Shown: positions 12,417 to 25,763, counted from the first letter of the stretch. The stretch: 64,000 nucleotides of DNA from Rhizophagus irregularis (GCF_026210795.1 NC_089431.1:5394001-5458000), one strand, 5' to 3'. The notes: generated from the letters alone by a model not told the origin. Numbers and translations are program-made.

Positions 12417-13526
12417 CATTCAACTACAGATTTTTATTTGTAAATTATGATATTTTTACCATCAATTTAATAAAAATATAATACTTCAGACTGCGCCATA
12501 AAAATGTATTTGTTTTTTTTTTCGGAACATCATTTATTGTATGAATACGAATAAGATGATTATCTTTAATTTCTCTGACCCAACAATAAATATTTTCTTT
12601 TTTGACCAATAAGAGCTTCATATTGTGTGCTATTTTATATGACAATCTTACAATCCAAATGACTTACTTGAATGCTTGGGCGTGGAAGTCTATTCTAACG
12701 AAGTTGTTTTTGAATTTGATATTAGAGAAAATGAGATTTTTGGAAATTTCTAAGAGAAAATCAATGGCAGCAAAATTTTCGTATTTGTCATATAAGCAGA
12801 AGATGACAAATTTCGGTCATTCCTGTTTTAGTTTTACAATAATTTTTATTTATTAAGATAATTTTTAGAACAAAGAGTATGAACCGTCGGTGCTGCTAGT
12901 GTGCTTGAACGATCTCCTCTAATACTCCATCAATGATAATTGATAAATTTTAGTTAATAATCAGCGTAACTCTATGGAAAAAAAATGTTTTGGACCTCCG
13001 GATTTTATTAATCGGACGGAATTGAAACTCATTTGATCTTTCATGACCGATTCATATTACTGTAATTAAAATTGAAAAGAATAACATACAGAAAAATTTC
13101 AAGATTATCCTTTACGTTAAATGATATTCATTAGTTTGTTTAATATTCAAAAAAATTGGAATGAGATTAACGAAAATATTCAATCACGAGAATTTTTGTG
13201 CAAATTAAAAAGGAAATAGAAGGAGAAAATTTTTCTTACTATAAAAATAATAAGTTTTCAGACGATTTTACTTTCCCGAATATATTTTATTTAATTATTT
13301 ATTTTTTTTCAGCTTTATTTAAATTCTAAATAGTACGATTTTTTGGTAAATAGGAAAAAGTAAGTTTATCTTTTTTATTGTTTATTGTTAAAAGCTATTT
13401 TTTTTTAATTTAACAAGATTATTCTAATAAATAAATAACTGAAATATATATATAATCAATGATTAGAATAATTAGGATATAACATATATATCATAATTTT
13501 CTAAGCTTTATCGCTATTAATTTTCC
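12417..13526. other. Intergenic, no gene seen
   Basis: The 3' flank of the membrane-protein gene and AT-rich filler. Short open frames on both strands near 12445-12856 overlap each other and lack start context and homology that I recognise. Confidence 0.5.
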
Positions 13527-14985
13527 CTACACAATTTGAAACGCTTCACATTCTTTTATATCAAAGAAGCCTTCATTAATTCTAATTGGTTTTTCATAAT
13601 ATTTTTTTTTTACTATCACAAAATGTTTACTTTTTCCAATTATTGTAACCCCATAAAATAAGATCACCACCACCAAATGATGGACCATTCGTTGTACGAC
13701 TTAAAATATAATATCATTGTTAAACGAAAATATAAAACTATCTTTAATAGTGCCTAAACAACCATCTGATTCCATACATTTGGATTATACCTCCAAGAAT
13801 TTCGTCAGTCTTTCACTTTAACACATTTTACTGTGCGATGTTTATTATCGCAAATTTGATGAAATTTATCTCGTGTATGTCCGTCACGAGATGCGCAAAA
13901 TAATAACGATAATTTAAATTCATACGAGGAAGCCAACTTATCCGTGATTTCTAATCTATTCGATCCATTTTGAGATTAATTCAATATGTTAATTTTTGAA
14001 TCAATAGTTTTCGTATTTTTTTTTATCATATTCCGATTTATCAACTGATTTGATATTAGGATCTAAAAGACTTAAAAAAAAGTTCTTAATAAATCTTTAT
14101 ATAAATCCTTGGGAAATATTTTTTCATAAGGTAATAATATATATTCTAAAAATTCTTTAGAAGTTAAATTGTAAAATTAATAAATGTGATAAATCATTGT
14201 AAGGTATTCTTTAAACTTTTGAAATCATCTTTTGAAAAGTTTATAGGGTCAGAGGGAAGGTCGGAATTTTGGGTAAGGTCCTATTTAAGAACATATTCCC
14301 AAATTTGAAATTCACTTATTTGACGATTATCACTTTGAATAATTGTAACTAAAAGTTTTTCTAGGATTGAAGAAAATTTTAAAGAATTAAATATCTTATC
14401 TGGTCCTTTAGAAATTAAATCAGTACAATAATTTTGAAGTTCCAAGAAAGAATCTTGTTTGATATATCAAATTAAAATTTTGTTCCATCCAATTTGTTTT
14501 ATTTTCGATCAAATAGAATTAAATAGAATTATAGATATGTGATTAATTCTTGAAGATTAAGTACGCTGGCAGCAACTACTAAAACTTTAATTAGGTTTAA
14601 AGTATTATATTCATTCAAAGAAAGTTTTTCACCGTATATATACCTGTAAATACTAAAGAAATCTTCTTAAATTAAATACTATTGTTAAAATAAAATTTAT
14701 TTAACCGTCTTTTAAAAAATTATAATACCTTAAAATTATTTGAAAAATTTCTGGTAAAATGGTTGATAATTTAATATGAGACAAAATTCCATCACTTTTA
14801 TTTTTATTCGTTGATTGAATTTTTCGCAAGTAAGGGGAAAGATAATATAAAATAATCATGTGAGCACGGAAGATTTTTACGTAAGGGTCATTACCAACTT
14901 CAATAATAATATCATAATATTCTTCATCGTTTAAAATTTCAAGTAAATTTTGTGATAATTTTGGTAAAAGTTTATTGTTATCCAT
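13527..14985 (-). pseudogene. BTB-BACK-TLDc pseudogene
   Basis: Begins with an intact BTB start (ATG at 14985; SQNLLEILNDEEYYDIIIEV) nearly identical to the working gene at 21715. Homology continues on the minus strand through the BACK region to the TLDc end (GPSFGGGDLILWG near 13650, KECEAFQIV before the stop at 13527). It is broken several times. The first exon reads past the former donor into a stop, a conserved Trp codon has become TAG (VLK-stop, near 14275), and small deletions shift frame near 14190 and 14060. The upstream TATATAAGG(T/C)CGAACATTTAC block is also shared, so the copy came by DNA duplication with its promoter, not by retroposition. No functional protein is expected. Confidence 0.85.
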
Positions 14986-16820
14986 TTTTTATAAATTTTA
15001 ACGTTAGCGAAAAGAAAGGTATTAATCTAAATGCGTAAATGTTCGACCTTATATAATTGCCATTGTAACTCTGTGAAAGTGTGCAACATAACATTTATAT
15101 ACTAAATTATGGACTAAAATAAATATGGTTAAAATCTATTCAACAATGAATATATATACTGTATTATCTCGTTGAGTCGTTGTTGCGTATAAATAAAATT
15201 GGAATGAAGGCTAGAATGAAAAATTTCTTGCCCACTTATTAGCGGAGCTTGATAAAATCTCGAATAGCATTTATCGTTTATCACACGGTATAACGTATTG
15301 TTACGCCAATTTTTTTTTATTTCCCTTCATAATTTTTTGTAATTTATAAAGTATGAATAATAATTGCATTGTCTGATACAATACAATAATTTTAAATCCT
15401 CGAATGATATGTTAAATAAAGAAATAAGAAGTGAAGCTAAGAACTTTTAAATAATAATAATAAAAATAAGAAAATAATATGTAATTGTTAATTAATTACA
15501 AGATATTCTAGGTGATGGACAAAATAAATTTTGGTTTATTGCGTTAAATAATGAAAATCACAGACAGTATAAAAAAGATAATTGTCGCATGTACAAGATA
15601 TTTATGAGATTAAGTGCAATAACTAATAAGCTTTATAATGTTAATATAGTATTACTAATAATACAAATTGAAATAATATGACATAAAATTTGGTATTATC
15701 ATCCTTTGCCCATAATCAGTGTCGATAAATAAAGAAATTTTTTGATAATATCGAGTAAAATCTTTTTGAACAAAAATAATCAATACGGAATTAATGAAAA
15801 AAAATCTGAAATAATTTTACATCAAAATTATTTAAATTGATTTTTTTAGTAGCCAATCAATTCTTTGACAAGTTCGTAATTTTTTTTTTGAAAGATCATA
15901 AATATTATGTAACGTGAATATTCTTTATTTAAATAAAGTAAACGAGTTTTTCATCTCAAAATTAGATTTCTAGGTGGTAGTGGTAATTGTACCTTCTCAG
16001 TCCAAAAAAAAAAATAAAAAAAAAAATATATAAGAGAATTTTCTTATTTCCACGAGGCACGAGATTATAAAATTTCATTTTTTATTTTATTCGTATCCAC
16101 TAATTTGAAAACCGTAATATTAAATGTGAAAAAATTAAAGATATTATTAACTTATTTAAAGAATCTAAAATAATTTATCCAATCATTTTTATTTTTTAAT
16201 AGATTTACGCATCATCATGTTCCTTTATTTACAATAATTTATAAATTTCATAAATCCTATAAGGTTTTAAAAAATTCAATGGGGAAAATTTTATATTAAT
16301 TATGTGTTTTTATTCATAAAATTTTTTCTATCTGTTATATAAAAAAAAGTATCACTGAATCAGACAATATTTATTTTGGCGTAAGATCTTAATAACCAAG
16401 TTAATATGGAATAATAATTATTAATTAATTTAGTATTCCAAACGACTGAACTTTAACAAACTATTATATATTATTTAAATTCGCTTCTACTATATTTTTT
16501 GACATTGCGTGTACAAGTTCCAATAATTTCATTAATTAACGTTATAAACCAACAAATTGGTTCAATTCATTCTATGTACATAAGAAAGACCTTTAAAAAA
16601 GTATTTTAAAATTCTAAATTAGCTCACTGTTTCACATTACTTTGCATTCCAACGATGATAATAGTAGGTCAAAGTAAAATTACGTTACCGTAACACGTTA
16701 TAATAGTTTTTTTTTAAAAAATGTAAATGTGCCATAATTCAGGTCATTGAATCACTTTGAGATTTTGATGATAATAACAGTGACTTATAAAATGTGAGAA
16801 ATATGAGAATTATTACTTAC
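14986..16820. other. Intergenic, no gene seen
   Basis: The first 100 bases match the promoter side of the intact BTB gene. The rest is AT-rich with no supportable coding or repeat structure. Confidence 0.5.
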
Positions 16821-16955
16821 CACAATTGCAATGAGCGTAGCATTTTCCGCAATTTCCGCAAGCTTCTTTATTTCTTATGGCGCCTTCACCAAACCTCACG
16901 ATACAGTGACAACTATCTCCATGCGTTTTTCCAGTATTTCCACAGCAATAGCAGC
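16821..16955 (-). CDS. Candidate Cys-rich exon of an unidentified gene
   Basis: A 135-base exon-like stretch bounded by TTATTATTAG (acceptor, minus strand) and GTAAGTAA (donor). In one frame it encodes about 44 residues with ten Cys in paired spacing: CYCC, SCHC, CGNCGKC and HCNC, plus several Gly and His. The other two frames do not keep such a pattern. The Cys density suggests a small metal-binding or zinc-binding protein, metallothionein-like at most. I could not find convincing first and last exons, so this may be part of a small gene or the remnant of one. The phase (2 bases in, 1 base out) requires partner exons. Confidence 0.4.
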
Positions 16956-18346
16956 CTAATAATAAATAATAAATAAATTTTAATTAGTTTAATATAGTCT
17001 ACGTATAGGAGAATATTGGGCAAGTTAGAACTCCTATCAAAATCTCAAGTGATTCGACGACCAATTTTACTCACACATTATTTACATCTACCTTTTGTAG
17101 AAGGAAGGAGAACACTGCCGCTTTAAATATTATTTTCAGATGATGAGATTAGATTTGTACAATTATTTAAAACGAAAATGATCTGCTAAAAGGCGTTAAG
17201 TCTGATGTCATGATTTTCATTTGAATATCAAAGCCACATTCCTTTAGCGGTTAATCCACTCTTGAAAAATCCTCACAGGCATATGTGTTCTTTGTCTCAT
17301 TTCTATTCATGTAATCACAATTAAATAATATTATTTTATCTAATCTTTATTAACTAATGAACTTTTTTTTTGGAAAGTTCGTATTGCGTATCAATTGTTA
17401 CAAGAAAAATATTTACAACTCAGTTAATTTAAATAGTCCACAAAAAAATATTTTTTTTTTCTTAAAAAAAAAGTTGTCACGTACGTCCGGCGCTTGCCGG
17501 ACATTATAGAAAGTTTCTTTTTTATAGGGAATGCTCTAATAACGTTTGTTCTCAACATATTGAATTATTTAAACGATCAAATTATAATTTAAATCTTTTT
17601 TATTTGTCCTCTTATCATCTGTTACATTAAATTAAAAATTATTTTTGAGAATTTTACAATTCCATTTACCACTTGAGTTAAACCAGTTATGGGAGTCCAA
17701 TTGAAAAAATTTGGACTATTGGACTTGGACTAATTGGAGATAGTCCATTCCAAGTCCAATTTGATTCTTATAGTCCCAGTACTTTTGAATTAATTCATTA
17801 ATAGTTACTATTATTAATCCAACAATTTTACTTTCAAGCTTAATAATTTTTGTAAATAAAAATAATTCGTTAATTATCTTTGATTCTTCTAAATCTTCGA
17901 AATAAATTGTTATAGATGATTATTTAGAATAATATAAAAGTGACAATTTATCTAATAAAATTTGGATTTGGATTGATCAAAGTCCAATAGTTCAATTGTT
18001 CATTGGCCCAAAAAGTCACCATTATAACCTTCTAATTAAATCCGTCAAGAAATAAATAATCAGGTTACATAATTCAAAATTATTCTTCCTTTTATCCTTC
18101 ATCCCAGTCCTTCCTTGTTGTTTCGTATAAATAACTGAATTTAATTAAGAATGATCGTTACCGACGAACAAATTATATTTTAAAATTTTTTTAATGTCGA
18201 ATTTAAGAATTTCAATAAATTCTTCTTTAATATAATTATATTGTAGAAAAACTAAAAACGTGATAGCTAATTAATGATTTCGAAATACAAACTGTTTAAA
18301 AAAGGTGGTTCTCTTGATAATTAATAATTTTACAGGAAAATGATTA
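16956..18346. other. Intergenic with a degenerate inverted-repeat element
   Basis: No gene seen. Between about 17686 and 18015, words built on AGTCCAAT/ATTGGACT occur in both orientations, resembling a worn non-autonomous transposon without clean ends. A TCCGGCGCTTGCCGGA hairpin lies at about 17487-17502. Confidence 0.4.
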
Positions 18347-19781
18347 TCTATATAACTATAAAAAAATTTATCTGACGTTTGGATTATTAGTCTCCGCATA
18401 AATAATATGAATTGTGTAACTTGAAATCCCATGCCATATAATTAAAATCCATGACAATCGTGAGTCGTGACATGCCGACATGAAAAACTATATGATCCGT
18501 GTGCATTCCCAATCAACTAATCCAATTTCAGTTAATGAAATTTTACCTTAATCGGAATTTTTTTTTTTAGATTATTAATTTTTTTTGTCCGATTTTTTTT
18601 TAACTTTTTTTGGTTTTTTTTTCCGAAAAAAAATTTTTTCTCCCTTTTCTTTCGGTTTAGTTTTTTTTTCAAACTGAAAATTTTTTATTTCCCGTTTTTT
18701 CCCCAAACTAAAAAATTATTTTTTAAATAATCCCATTGATTTTTTTTATATTGATCTTTTTTTTTAGACCGTATTGTTATTTTTTTTTAAAAAAAATTTT
18801 TTTTTTCACTCTTTTTGGACCGAATTATTGTCTTTTTTTTTCAGAATTTTTTTTCAGTACTTATTTTTTTTTTCGGATTCCTTTTTTTTCGGAAATTTCC
18901 CTTTTTTAAACTAGTTCCTTTTTCTTTCCCCCAATTTTTTTTTAATTTTTTTTTCTTCTTCTTTCAAAGAATAAAAAAAATATTATATTAAATATATTTA
19001 CAAAATTATTATTTTTTTTAAAAAAAAATCAATATAACATGTAGGAAAATTGACCGACGTTGATAGAAAGATAATTAAAATTTTTTTTTTTTCAATTAAA
19101 TTGAACGCTGGATAAATAGTTTGATTTTCAAATTCATAAAAATCAAAAAAAAATTGATATTTTTTACAATATTTTATAATTAATTAATGCTGATTTAATA
19201 ATTAGATTATTATAACCAAATCCATATCCGGAATTCTCTGAATAATCACCAGATTTTTTGAATAAAGATTTTAATTCAAATGGTTTAGTTAAATTAATAA
19301 TTTATTCGAGTAAAATGAGTATCAAAAGAATAATAATAAATGAAATGAACAAATTCTAATAACATTTAATTGTTCAAATATTTTTCCCTAGTTTGTTATA
19401 AGTTTAAGATTGACGTAATATAAAATAATAAGAAATAATTATAAAATATTTTATAATTAATTAATAAAAAATATTTGTATTATTTTCATATAAATATTTT
19501 AAAGTTTTTTCGAAAATACTTCTAAAAAATCAATTTTTATTGATAATTATTTTTTCACAATTCCTTAATTAATCCGAATTTCATTCTACACTCAAACGTA
19601 AAATCATTAATATAAATAGCTACATTATTGTAAATACACATTATTTTGTTAACTAATTATTACCATCATATTAAATTCTTAATTATAAACAAAAAACTAC
19701 TGTAACCATCTTAGTATTGCATTATAATACTAAATTTTTCTATTTAAACAATCTCGGTGCGAAGCAACGGGTGACTGCTAG
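18347..19781 (+). mobile_element. Non-autonomous Helitron-like element A
   Basis: Starts TCTATATAACTATAAAAA right after an A and ends with an imperfect hairpin (CGGTGCGAAGCAACGGG), then GACTGCTAG right before a T. This is the A|TC...CTRR|T pattern of Helitrons. The 1435-bp body holds a long pyrimidine-rich region (18540-18960) and no Rep/helicase coding. Its interior is clearly related to element B (same order of CAGAATTTTT, CAGTACTTATTTTT and CGGATTCC blocks). Confidence 0.6.
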
Positions 19782-19782
19782 T

Positions 19783-21529
19783 TCTATATAACTAAAAAAA
19801 TATAATGTGTAACCGTAATGTTTAGATTAGCCTGTATGAATTAATTTTGAATTTTCTTTATAGCTTGATCAGCAAGTCATGTATATCTAATAATCCAATT
19901 CCGGTTAATGGAATTTTAATCTTTTTTTTGATTATTAGATTACCGATTTATTTTTTTCATTTTTTTTTTAAACCTATTTTTAAAATTTTCCTTTTCTTTC
20001 GAACCGATTTGAATTCTTTCAGTTCCCTTTTTCTTTTAATTTTCTCTTTTTTTTCTTGAATCGATCCTTTACTTTCGGTTCTTTCCTCTTTTCTCTTTCG
20101 AACCACCTTTTTCCTTTTCTTTTCCATTTTTTTTTCCTTTTTTTAAAAAATTTCGTTTTTTTTTTCCTTTTTCTTTTTCGGTTCAAACCCGAGAATTTTT
20201 TTGGTTTTTTTTCATTCTTTCTTCGTTTAGGTTTGGTTTTTTTTCCCAAACTGAAATTTTTTTTTCTTTTATAAATAATCCTATTGTTTTGGTCTTTTAA
20301 GACCGATTTTTTTTATATTATTATTTTTTTTCGGTCTTTTTTTTAGACCATATTATTAATTTTTTTTAAAAAAAATTTTTTTTTCAGTCTTTTTAGACCG
20401 GATTATTGTCCTTTTTTTTCAGAAATTTTTTCGGTACTTATTTTTTTACGGATTTCCTTCTTTTTCGAAAATTTCCCTTTTTTAAACCGATTTCCCCAAA
20501 TTTTATTTTTATTTTTTTTTTATTGTTATTTTTTTTTCGAATTCTTTATAACCTTTTTCTTTTTTCGAATTGGTTTTTTTTCCAATCCGAAAATTCTTTA
20601 TTCACTTTTCTTTTTTCGGGTTAGCTTTTGACTTATTTCCCAATCTGAAATTTTTTTTTCACCTTTTATTTTTTCGGTTGGGCTTTTTTTTTCAAATCGA
20701 ATCATTTTTTCCCGAACCACATTCTTAAACCATTTATATTTGGATCGGTGATCGGATTGACGTTGCGGCACCACGGTAATTGCCTTTTTTCCCGATTCTT
20801 ATTATTATTATTAAATAATAATAAATTTCCCTAATTATTTTTTAGGCTCAATAATAGACTGACAAATAATTTATTTTTTGTAACAATAGATCGGTATAGT
20901 AAATTTTATGGGAAATTGTTTTTTTTCATGACAATAGATCGTTATAATTAATTTTTCTGGGGAATATTTTTTTTTTTCGTAACAATAGATTGTTATAATT
21001 GATTTTTGGGGGATTTTTTTTCATATACTTAGTAATTAGTGAGATATTTTTTTTTTCTACAACAATAGATTGCTATAATGAATTTCTTTGAGATATGGTA
21101 AACAATATATATGTATTTTTTTTCAACAGAGGATGTAATTTTTCTAATGTTACAATAGAATTTTTTTAAGATAAAAAAAAAAGGAAATTTTTTTTGTAAC
21201 AATGCAACAATAAACTACTTATACAGATTGTTTTATAAATAAAATCATAAATTTCACAATACCGCAACATTTATTTCGTGTGATAAAATTTGCGTTTAAT
21301 AATAATATTTCATATACTGTATAACACTTGCACACAACTCATTGTTATTTGTATAATCATATAAATTGTGTAATTTATTACATTTATTTCATTTATTTCC
21401 TACTAATCCCATCATAATAATAGTAAAAAACTAGACCTATTCACACTGCATGGCAAATAAAATATAAGTGTATTTATTATTACTCTCTTACTTTATCGTC
21501 CCTGGCGCAACGCGACAGGTTACGCCTAG
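19783..21529 (+). mobile_element. Non-autonomous Helitron-like element B
   Basis: Starts TCTATATAACTAAAAAAA one base after the CTAG end of element A and finishes with a CCTGGCGC-AAC-GCGACAGG hairpin, then TTACGCCTAG followed by T. The body is 1747 bp. A pyrimidine-rich interior (19920-20720) matches element A block by block but is diverged. It is followed by about four imperfect repeats of an AACAATAGAT(C/T)G-TATAAT unit at 20880-21080. No protein is encoded; the Lys/Phe-rich open frames here are low-complexity artefacts. Confidence 0.6.
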
Positions 21530-21639
21530 TTACTACTAAAAAATTTTTTCTTATCAAAATACTTAACGATCAACGCCAATCAATATAGTACGTGGCGTAA
21601 ATTTTACTAAAAATAATGTCGTACAATTACAAATCATCA

Positions 21640-21648
21640 TATATAAGG
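21640..21648 (+). promoter_or_regulatory. TATA box of the BTB-TLDc gene
   Basis: TATATAAGG lies 67-75 bases before the ATG at 21715 and is conserved, with the following CGAACATTTAC, in front of the pseudogene start at 14985. Conservation between the two copies is the evidence. Confidence 0.55.
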
Positions 21649-21714
21649 CCGAACATTTACAAATTTGAATTAATTCTTTTTCTTTCCCTTCTTTTAACGT
21701 CAAAATTATAAAAC

Positions 21715-23178
21715 ATGGAGGATAATAAACTTTTACCAAAATTATCACAAAATTTACTTGAAATATTAAATGATGAAGAATATTATGATATTACTATTGA
21801 AGTTGGTAATGACCCTTACGTAAAAGTCTTTCGTGCTCACATGGTTATTTTACATTATCGTTCTCCTTACTTGCGTAGAATTTTGTCAACTAATGAAAAG
21901 AAAAATGATGGAACTTTGGCACATATCAAATTACCAAATATTTCACCAGAAATTTTTCAAATAATTTTAAGGTAAACAAATGATATTCAGGTTTATTCTT
22001 TTTATTGATTTTATTAATAATAATATATATTATATATATTTATTTATTTTAGGTATATTTATGGTGGAAAACTCTCTTTAAATGATTATGATAATTCGGA
22101 TATAATTAAGGTCCTAGTTGCCGCTAGTGAACTTAGTCTTCAAGAATTAGTTTTATATTTACAATTTTTTTTGATCAAAAATAAAGAAAACTGGATGGAG
22201 AATAATTTTAATTTTGTTTATCAAATAAGTTTTGAAAATGATTCATTCTCAGAACTTCAAAAATATTGTATTAATTTAATATCTAAAGAACCAATTAAGA
22301 TATTCAAATCACCAAATTTCTCTTCAATTCCAGAAAAACTTTTGATCTCAATTATTCAAAATGATAATCTTCAAATAAGTGAAATTCAAATTTGGGAAAA
22401 TGTACTTAAATGGGGACTTTCTCAAAATCCTGAACTTCCTTCTGAAATCACAAATTTTTCAAAAGATGATTTTAATACTTTAAAGAATACTTTACAACAA
22501 TGTATTCCTTTTATTAATTTTTATAATTTAACTTCTAAAGAATTTGTTGACAAAGTATTTCCTTATAGAGAAATTTTACCTGAAAAATTATGTACGGATT
22601 TATTAAAAGCTTTTTTAACTCTTTTAAATCCTGATAGTAAGCCAATTGACAAATCAAAAACTGTTGATTCAAAAATTATTACATCTCAACATGCTGAATT
22701 AATCTTAAAGTGGATCAATGGATTAGAAATTACAGATGAGTTAGCTTCATCATATGAATTCAAATTATTATTTCGCGCATCCCGTGATGGATATTCACAA
22801 AACAAATTTCACGAAATTTGTGATAATAAATCTCGCACAGTAACAATTATTGAAGTGAAAGATAGTAACGAAATTCTTGGAGGTTATAATCCAGCTGAAT
22901 GGGGATCTGATGGACACTATAAAACTACTAAAGATAGTTTTATTTTTTCTTTTGCCAATGAAAATTATATTTTAAGTCGTGTAAAATACGAAAATCAGGC
23001 TACACTTAATAGTCATTATTATGGTCCATCATTTGGTGAAAAAGATCTTATTATATGGGACTGGGACTTATCAGATATTAATTATTGTATAAAATCCTCT
23101 TATGAAAAATCGATTAGAAAAATTGAAAATGATTTCGATGTAAAAGAATGTGAAGTATTTCAAATTGATAGTCATTGA
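21715..23178 (+). CDS. BTB-BACK-TLDc domain protein
   Basis: Two exons (21715-21971 and 22053-23178; GT..AG intron of 81 bases, phase 2) give 460 residues. The BTB/POZ domain covers about residues 5-125, with YYDIxIEVG and VFRAHMVIL. A BACK-like helical region covers about 130-260, including QIWENVLKWGLSQNP. A TLDc domain covers about 295-455 (LLFRASRDGYSQNKFHEICDN, ILGGYNPAEW, DSFIFSF and GPSFGEKDLIIW). BTB domains commonly recruit cullin-3. The TLDc function in these fungal proteins is not settled, so an adaptor role is inference. This is a very large family in Glomeromycotina. No defects were seen; the start is supported by the conserved BTB N terminus and a TATA box 67-75 bases upstream. 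A decayed paralogue lies divergently at 13527-14985. Confidence 0.9.
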
Positions 23179-24377
23179 AATTTACTTCTCTATCATTCTT
23201 ACTCTTTGAAAAACATTTATGAAGAACATAAAAGGGTTGAATTCGCTACTTGCTATAGTCTTTGGCATAAGTTGGGGAGCTAGTTTTATATTTTTTTTTA
23301 TCTTTGTATAAATTAATACATAATTAAAATAAAAGCTAAGTTGGTATGACTGCTGTTCCAAAATTACAATTAAATAAAATAGTTTAGTGAAAATCATTTA
23401 AAGTATATTAAATAAAGGACGAATTTTTATATAATGAATTTCACAATACAACAAATCTTCAGTATGGTACCGATTTTAACATATGAAAAAAGTTCTTTTC
23501 ATATTGAATATCATTAATTAATTTAATTAATTTTTATTTATCGTTTAACGAGGTTATTTTTATGACTCGCATATACAAAATAACCCTTTATATGACGAAT
23601 TTTCATTAAAACGAATCTGTTTTTCGTACAATGAAGATTTTTACAAGATAAATTTTGGCAATATGTAGTTTGCGATGGTAAAATTGATGTAATACAAAAT
23701 GTCACGTGTAATAAATTCTTAAATTTGTTAATATCAAGATGTTTTTTACAAATCCACCCTCGTATTTGCAAAATACCCGGGTAGGGGTATTTTGTATCGA
23801 GGGGGTATCTTGTATTGAGATGCGACATGTTGATCAAATATACTTACGCGGTATAAAAAGTATTTGTAGCGCGTTTCACTTTGTATTTTTTTGATTTGGG
23901 ATGAATTTTAATGGTTGTAATGATAAAGATATAAAAATCTAAATAAAAAAAATTCATTTATAAACAAATAAATATAAAATTTTGATAAATACAATAAATA
24001 CATGTAAAATTGGCTATTTCCAGTTCAAAAAAAAAATTAACTATATAAAATACCCGGGTTTCTTACAAAATTTGGGGTAGTTTAGTCGGTGCTCTACGGT
24101 ATATTACTTGTAAATACATGTAATAAGTAAATATCACGTCTTATCATACATTTTATCACGCAATTATCATTCGTATACGTATTACAAGATTGTCATACAT
24201 TTCATAATACACTGGTTTCTTGACGAAAGCCTTTTTTTCCATAGAGCTTAACGTTATAATATAGTGTATCCTAGTTTTCGAATCATTCCTTTTGTTTTAT
24301 TTTCATTAAATAAAATACAATTAAGCACCCTTCAAAATACTACGATTTATACCAAAATATGAAAGAAACTATTCAAA
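23179..24377. other. Intergenic, no gene seen
   Basis: AT-rich. ACCCGGGTA-containing AAAATACCCGGG words occur near 23768 and 24050 in related contexts and may mark worn transposon ends. There is no supportable coding. Confidence 0.45.
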
Positions 24378-25763
24378 ATGCAGTCAGAGATCGAGACTTT
24401 ATTGGCGTACGATAGTTCAGAAGATTTTTCTGATACCGACAGGCGAGTAATAAATTTGCCTTTTTCATAACATTGTCTAAATGAAAAAAACAAGACATGT
24501 GAGATTTTTTTTTTCTTGAATAGTATATCCGATGATGTATGCAACGAAACATAATAGAAGTGGAAAATACCGACAAGAGTGACATCTCAAAGCTTTAAAA
24601 CATTTAAAGTTTGGATCATGTAGTAACAAGTGTATCATCTTGTGAGTAGAATGTCCATGGAAGTTAATATATGGGTTAAGAAGAGCAAGGGTTATCTTGA
24701 AGTCACAAAATTCAATGACCAACATATTGGACATGAATGTCATCCATCAGCAAGTCAATTTGAATTTGTTCCAACATTACGAAAATTACCAGAAGAGTTT
24801 CTTGAAGAAATTCGATTTTTAACTGTCGGTTATTGCTAAAGTAAATACAACAATATCGGATTATGTGAGAAAAACTTAAGACGAGAATATACCGACCGGA
24901 TCTATACGATGCCATCAATAAATCAACACCAGATAAAGAAGATGCAGGAATGTTATTAAAAAGGCTTAATGATAAAAAAACTGAGGATCCATGATGGATA
25001 ATTTCAATGAAATCTGATCCAATTACTTCTTCATTAACCCATCTTTTTTGGATGAGTCCTGAGCAACAGATTTTGTATCATGACGTGATAATTCATGATA
25101 ATACTTACAAAACCAACCGGTATAATCACCAATTATCTTACTTTGTTACTTCAGACAATAATTTAAAGACACGAATTGTAGCACAAGCAATTGTTGGTGA
25201 TGAAACACAACATTCCTATGAATGGGTTTTCCAATGTGTAAAAAAAGCAACTGGTGTGTCATCAAAATGACAATTTAACGAAAGGTATCTGAATTGTAGT
25301 GTATAAATTTTGTGCAATTTGAATTAATGGTATTATTAGTATTATACCCAACTTCAAAATTTCTGATATTCAATTATGTAATATTTTGTAAAATTTTATA
25401 TTAAAATTTCCCCCCTTAAGATCTTAACTATTACCTATTATTTTATTAGTTAATTTTACTTATTTATATTTTATCTCATTCGTTAGTTTACAATTATCGT
25501 TTTTTATATTTAGTATTTACATTACACTATTATATTTACAAGATTTCATCTATTGTTCATTCATTGTATTTACTCTTATTATATTAATTATTAACAATAT
25601 ATTCAATAAAGATGGGATGCATTACTGCAGAATTTTCCAATAATCCAAAGACTATTTAACGAAAGTTTTAGGATAATGTAATCCACAATCTTGGAAACGT
25701 ACGTTTACAAACAGATATCTTATTGCTGGTGTACATAAAATAATGAGGACATTAAAACTATAG
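24378..25763 (+). pseudogene. FAR1/MULE-type transposase relic
   Basis: Begins with a plausible N terminus (ATG at 24378, METLLAYDSSE-like acidic start) that stops after 30 codons. A FAR1-type zinc-binding segment at 24630-24839 ends in HIGHECHPSASQF and LPEEFLEEIRFLT. The transposase core at 25007-25270 includes THLFWMSPEQ, YKTNRYNHQLSYFV and a WVFQCVKKATG end. A later fragment at 25680-25760 (SWKRTFTNRYLIAGV) matches the region before the QSTQRVE motif of the family. Stops, frameshifts and missing stretches separate the pieces, and the C-terminal SWIM zinc finger was not found. This is a dead remnant of a Mutator-like element. I could not define its terminal repeats. Confidence 0.7.

Noticed and set aside
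12445-12856. Two overlapping opposite open frames after the membrane-protein gene
   Set aside because: They contradict each other, have no recognised motif, and lie in 3' flanking sequence.
17686-18015. Complete transposon built on AGTCCAAT words
   Set aside because: The words occur in both orientations, but terminal repeats and target duplication could not be defined.
20019-20274. Overlapping long Lys/Arg-rich and Phe/Ser-rich open frames
   Set aside because: Both strands are open only because the sequence is a T-rich low-complexity part of a Helitron-like element.
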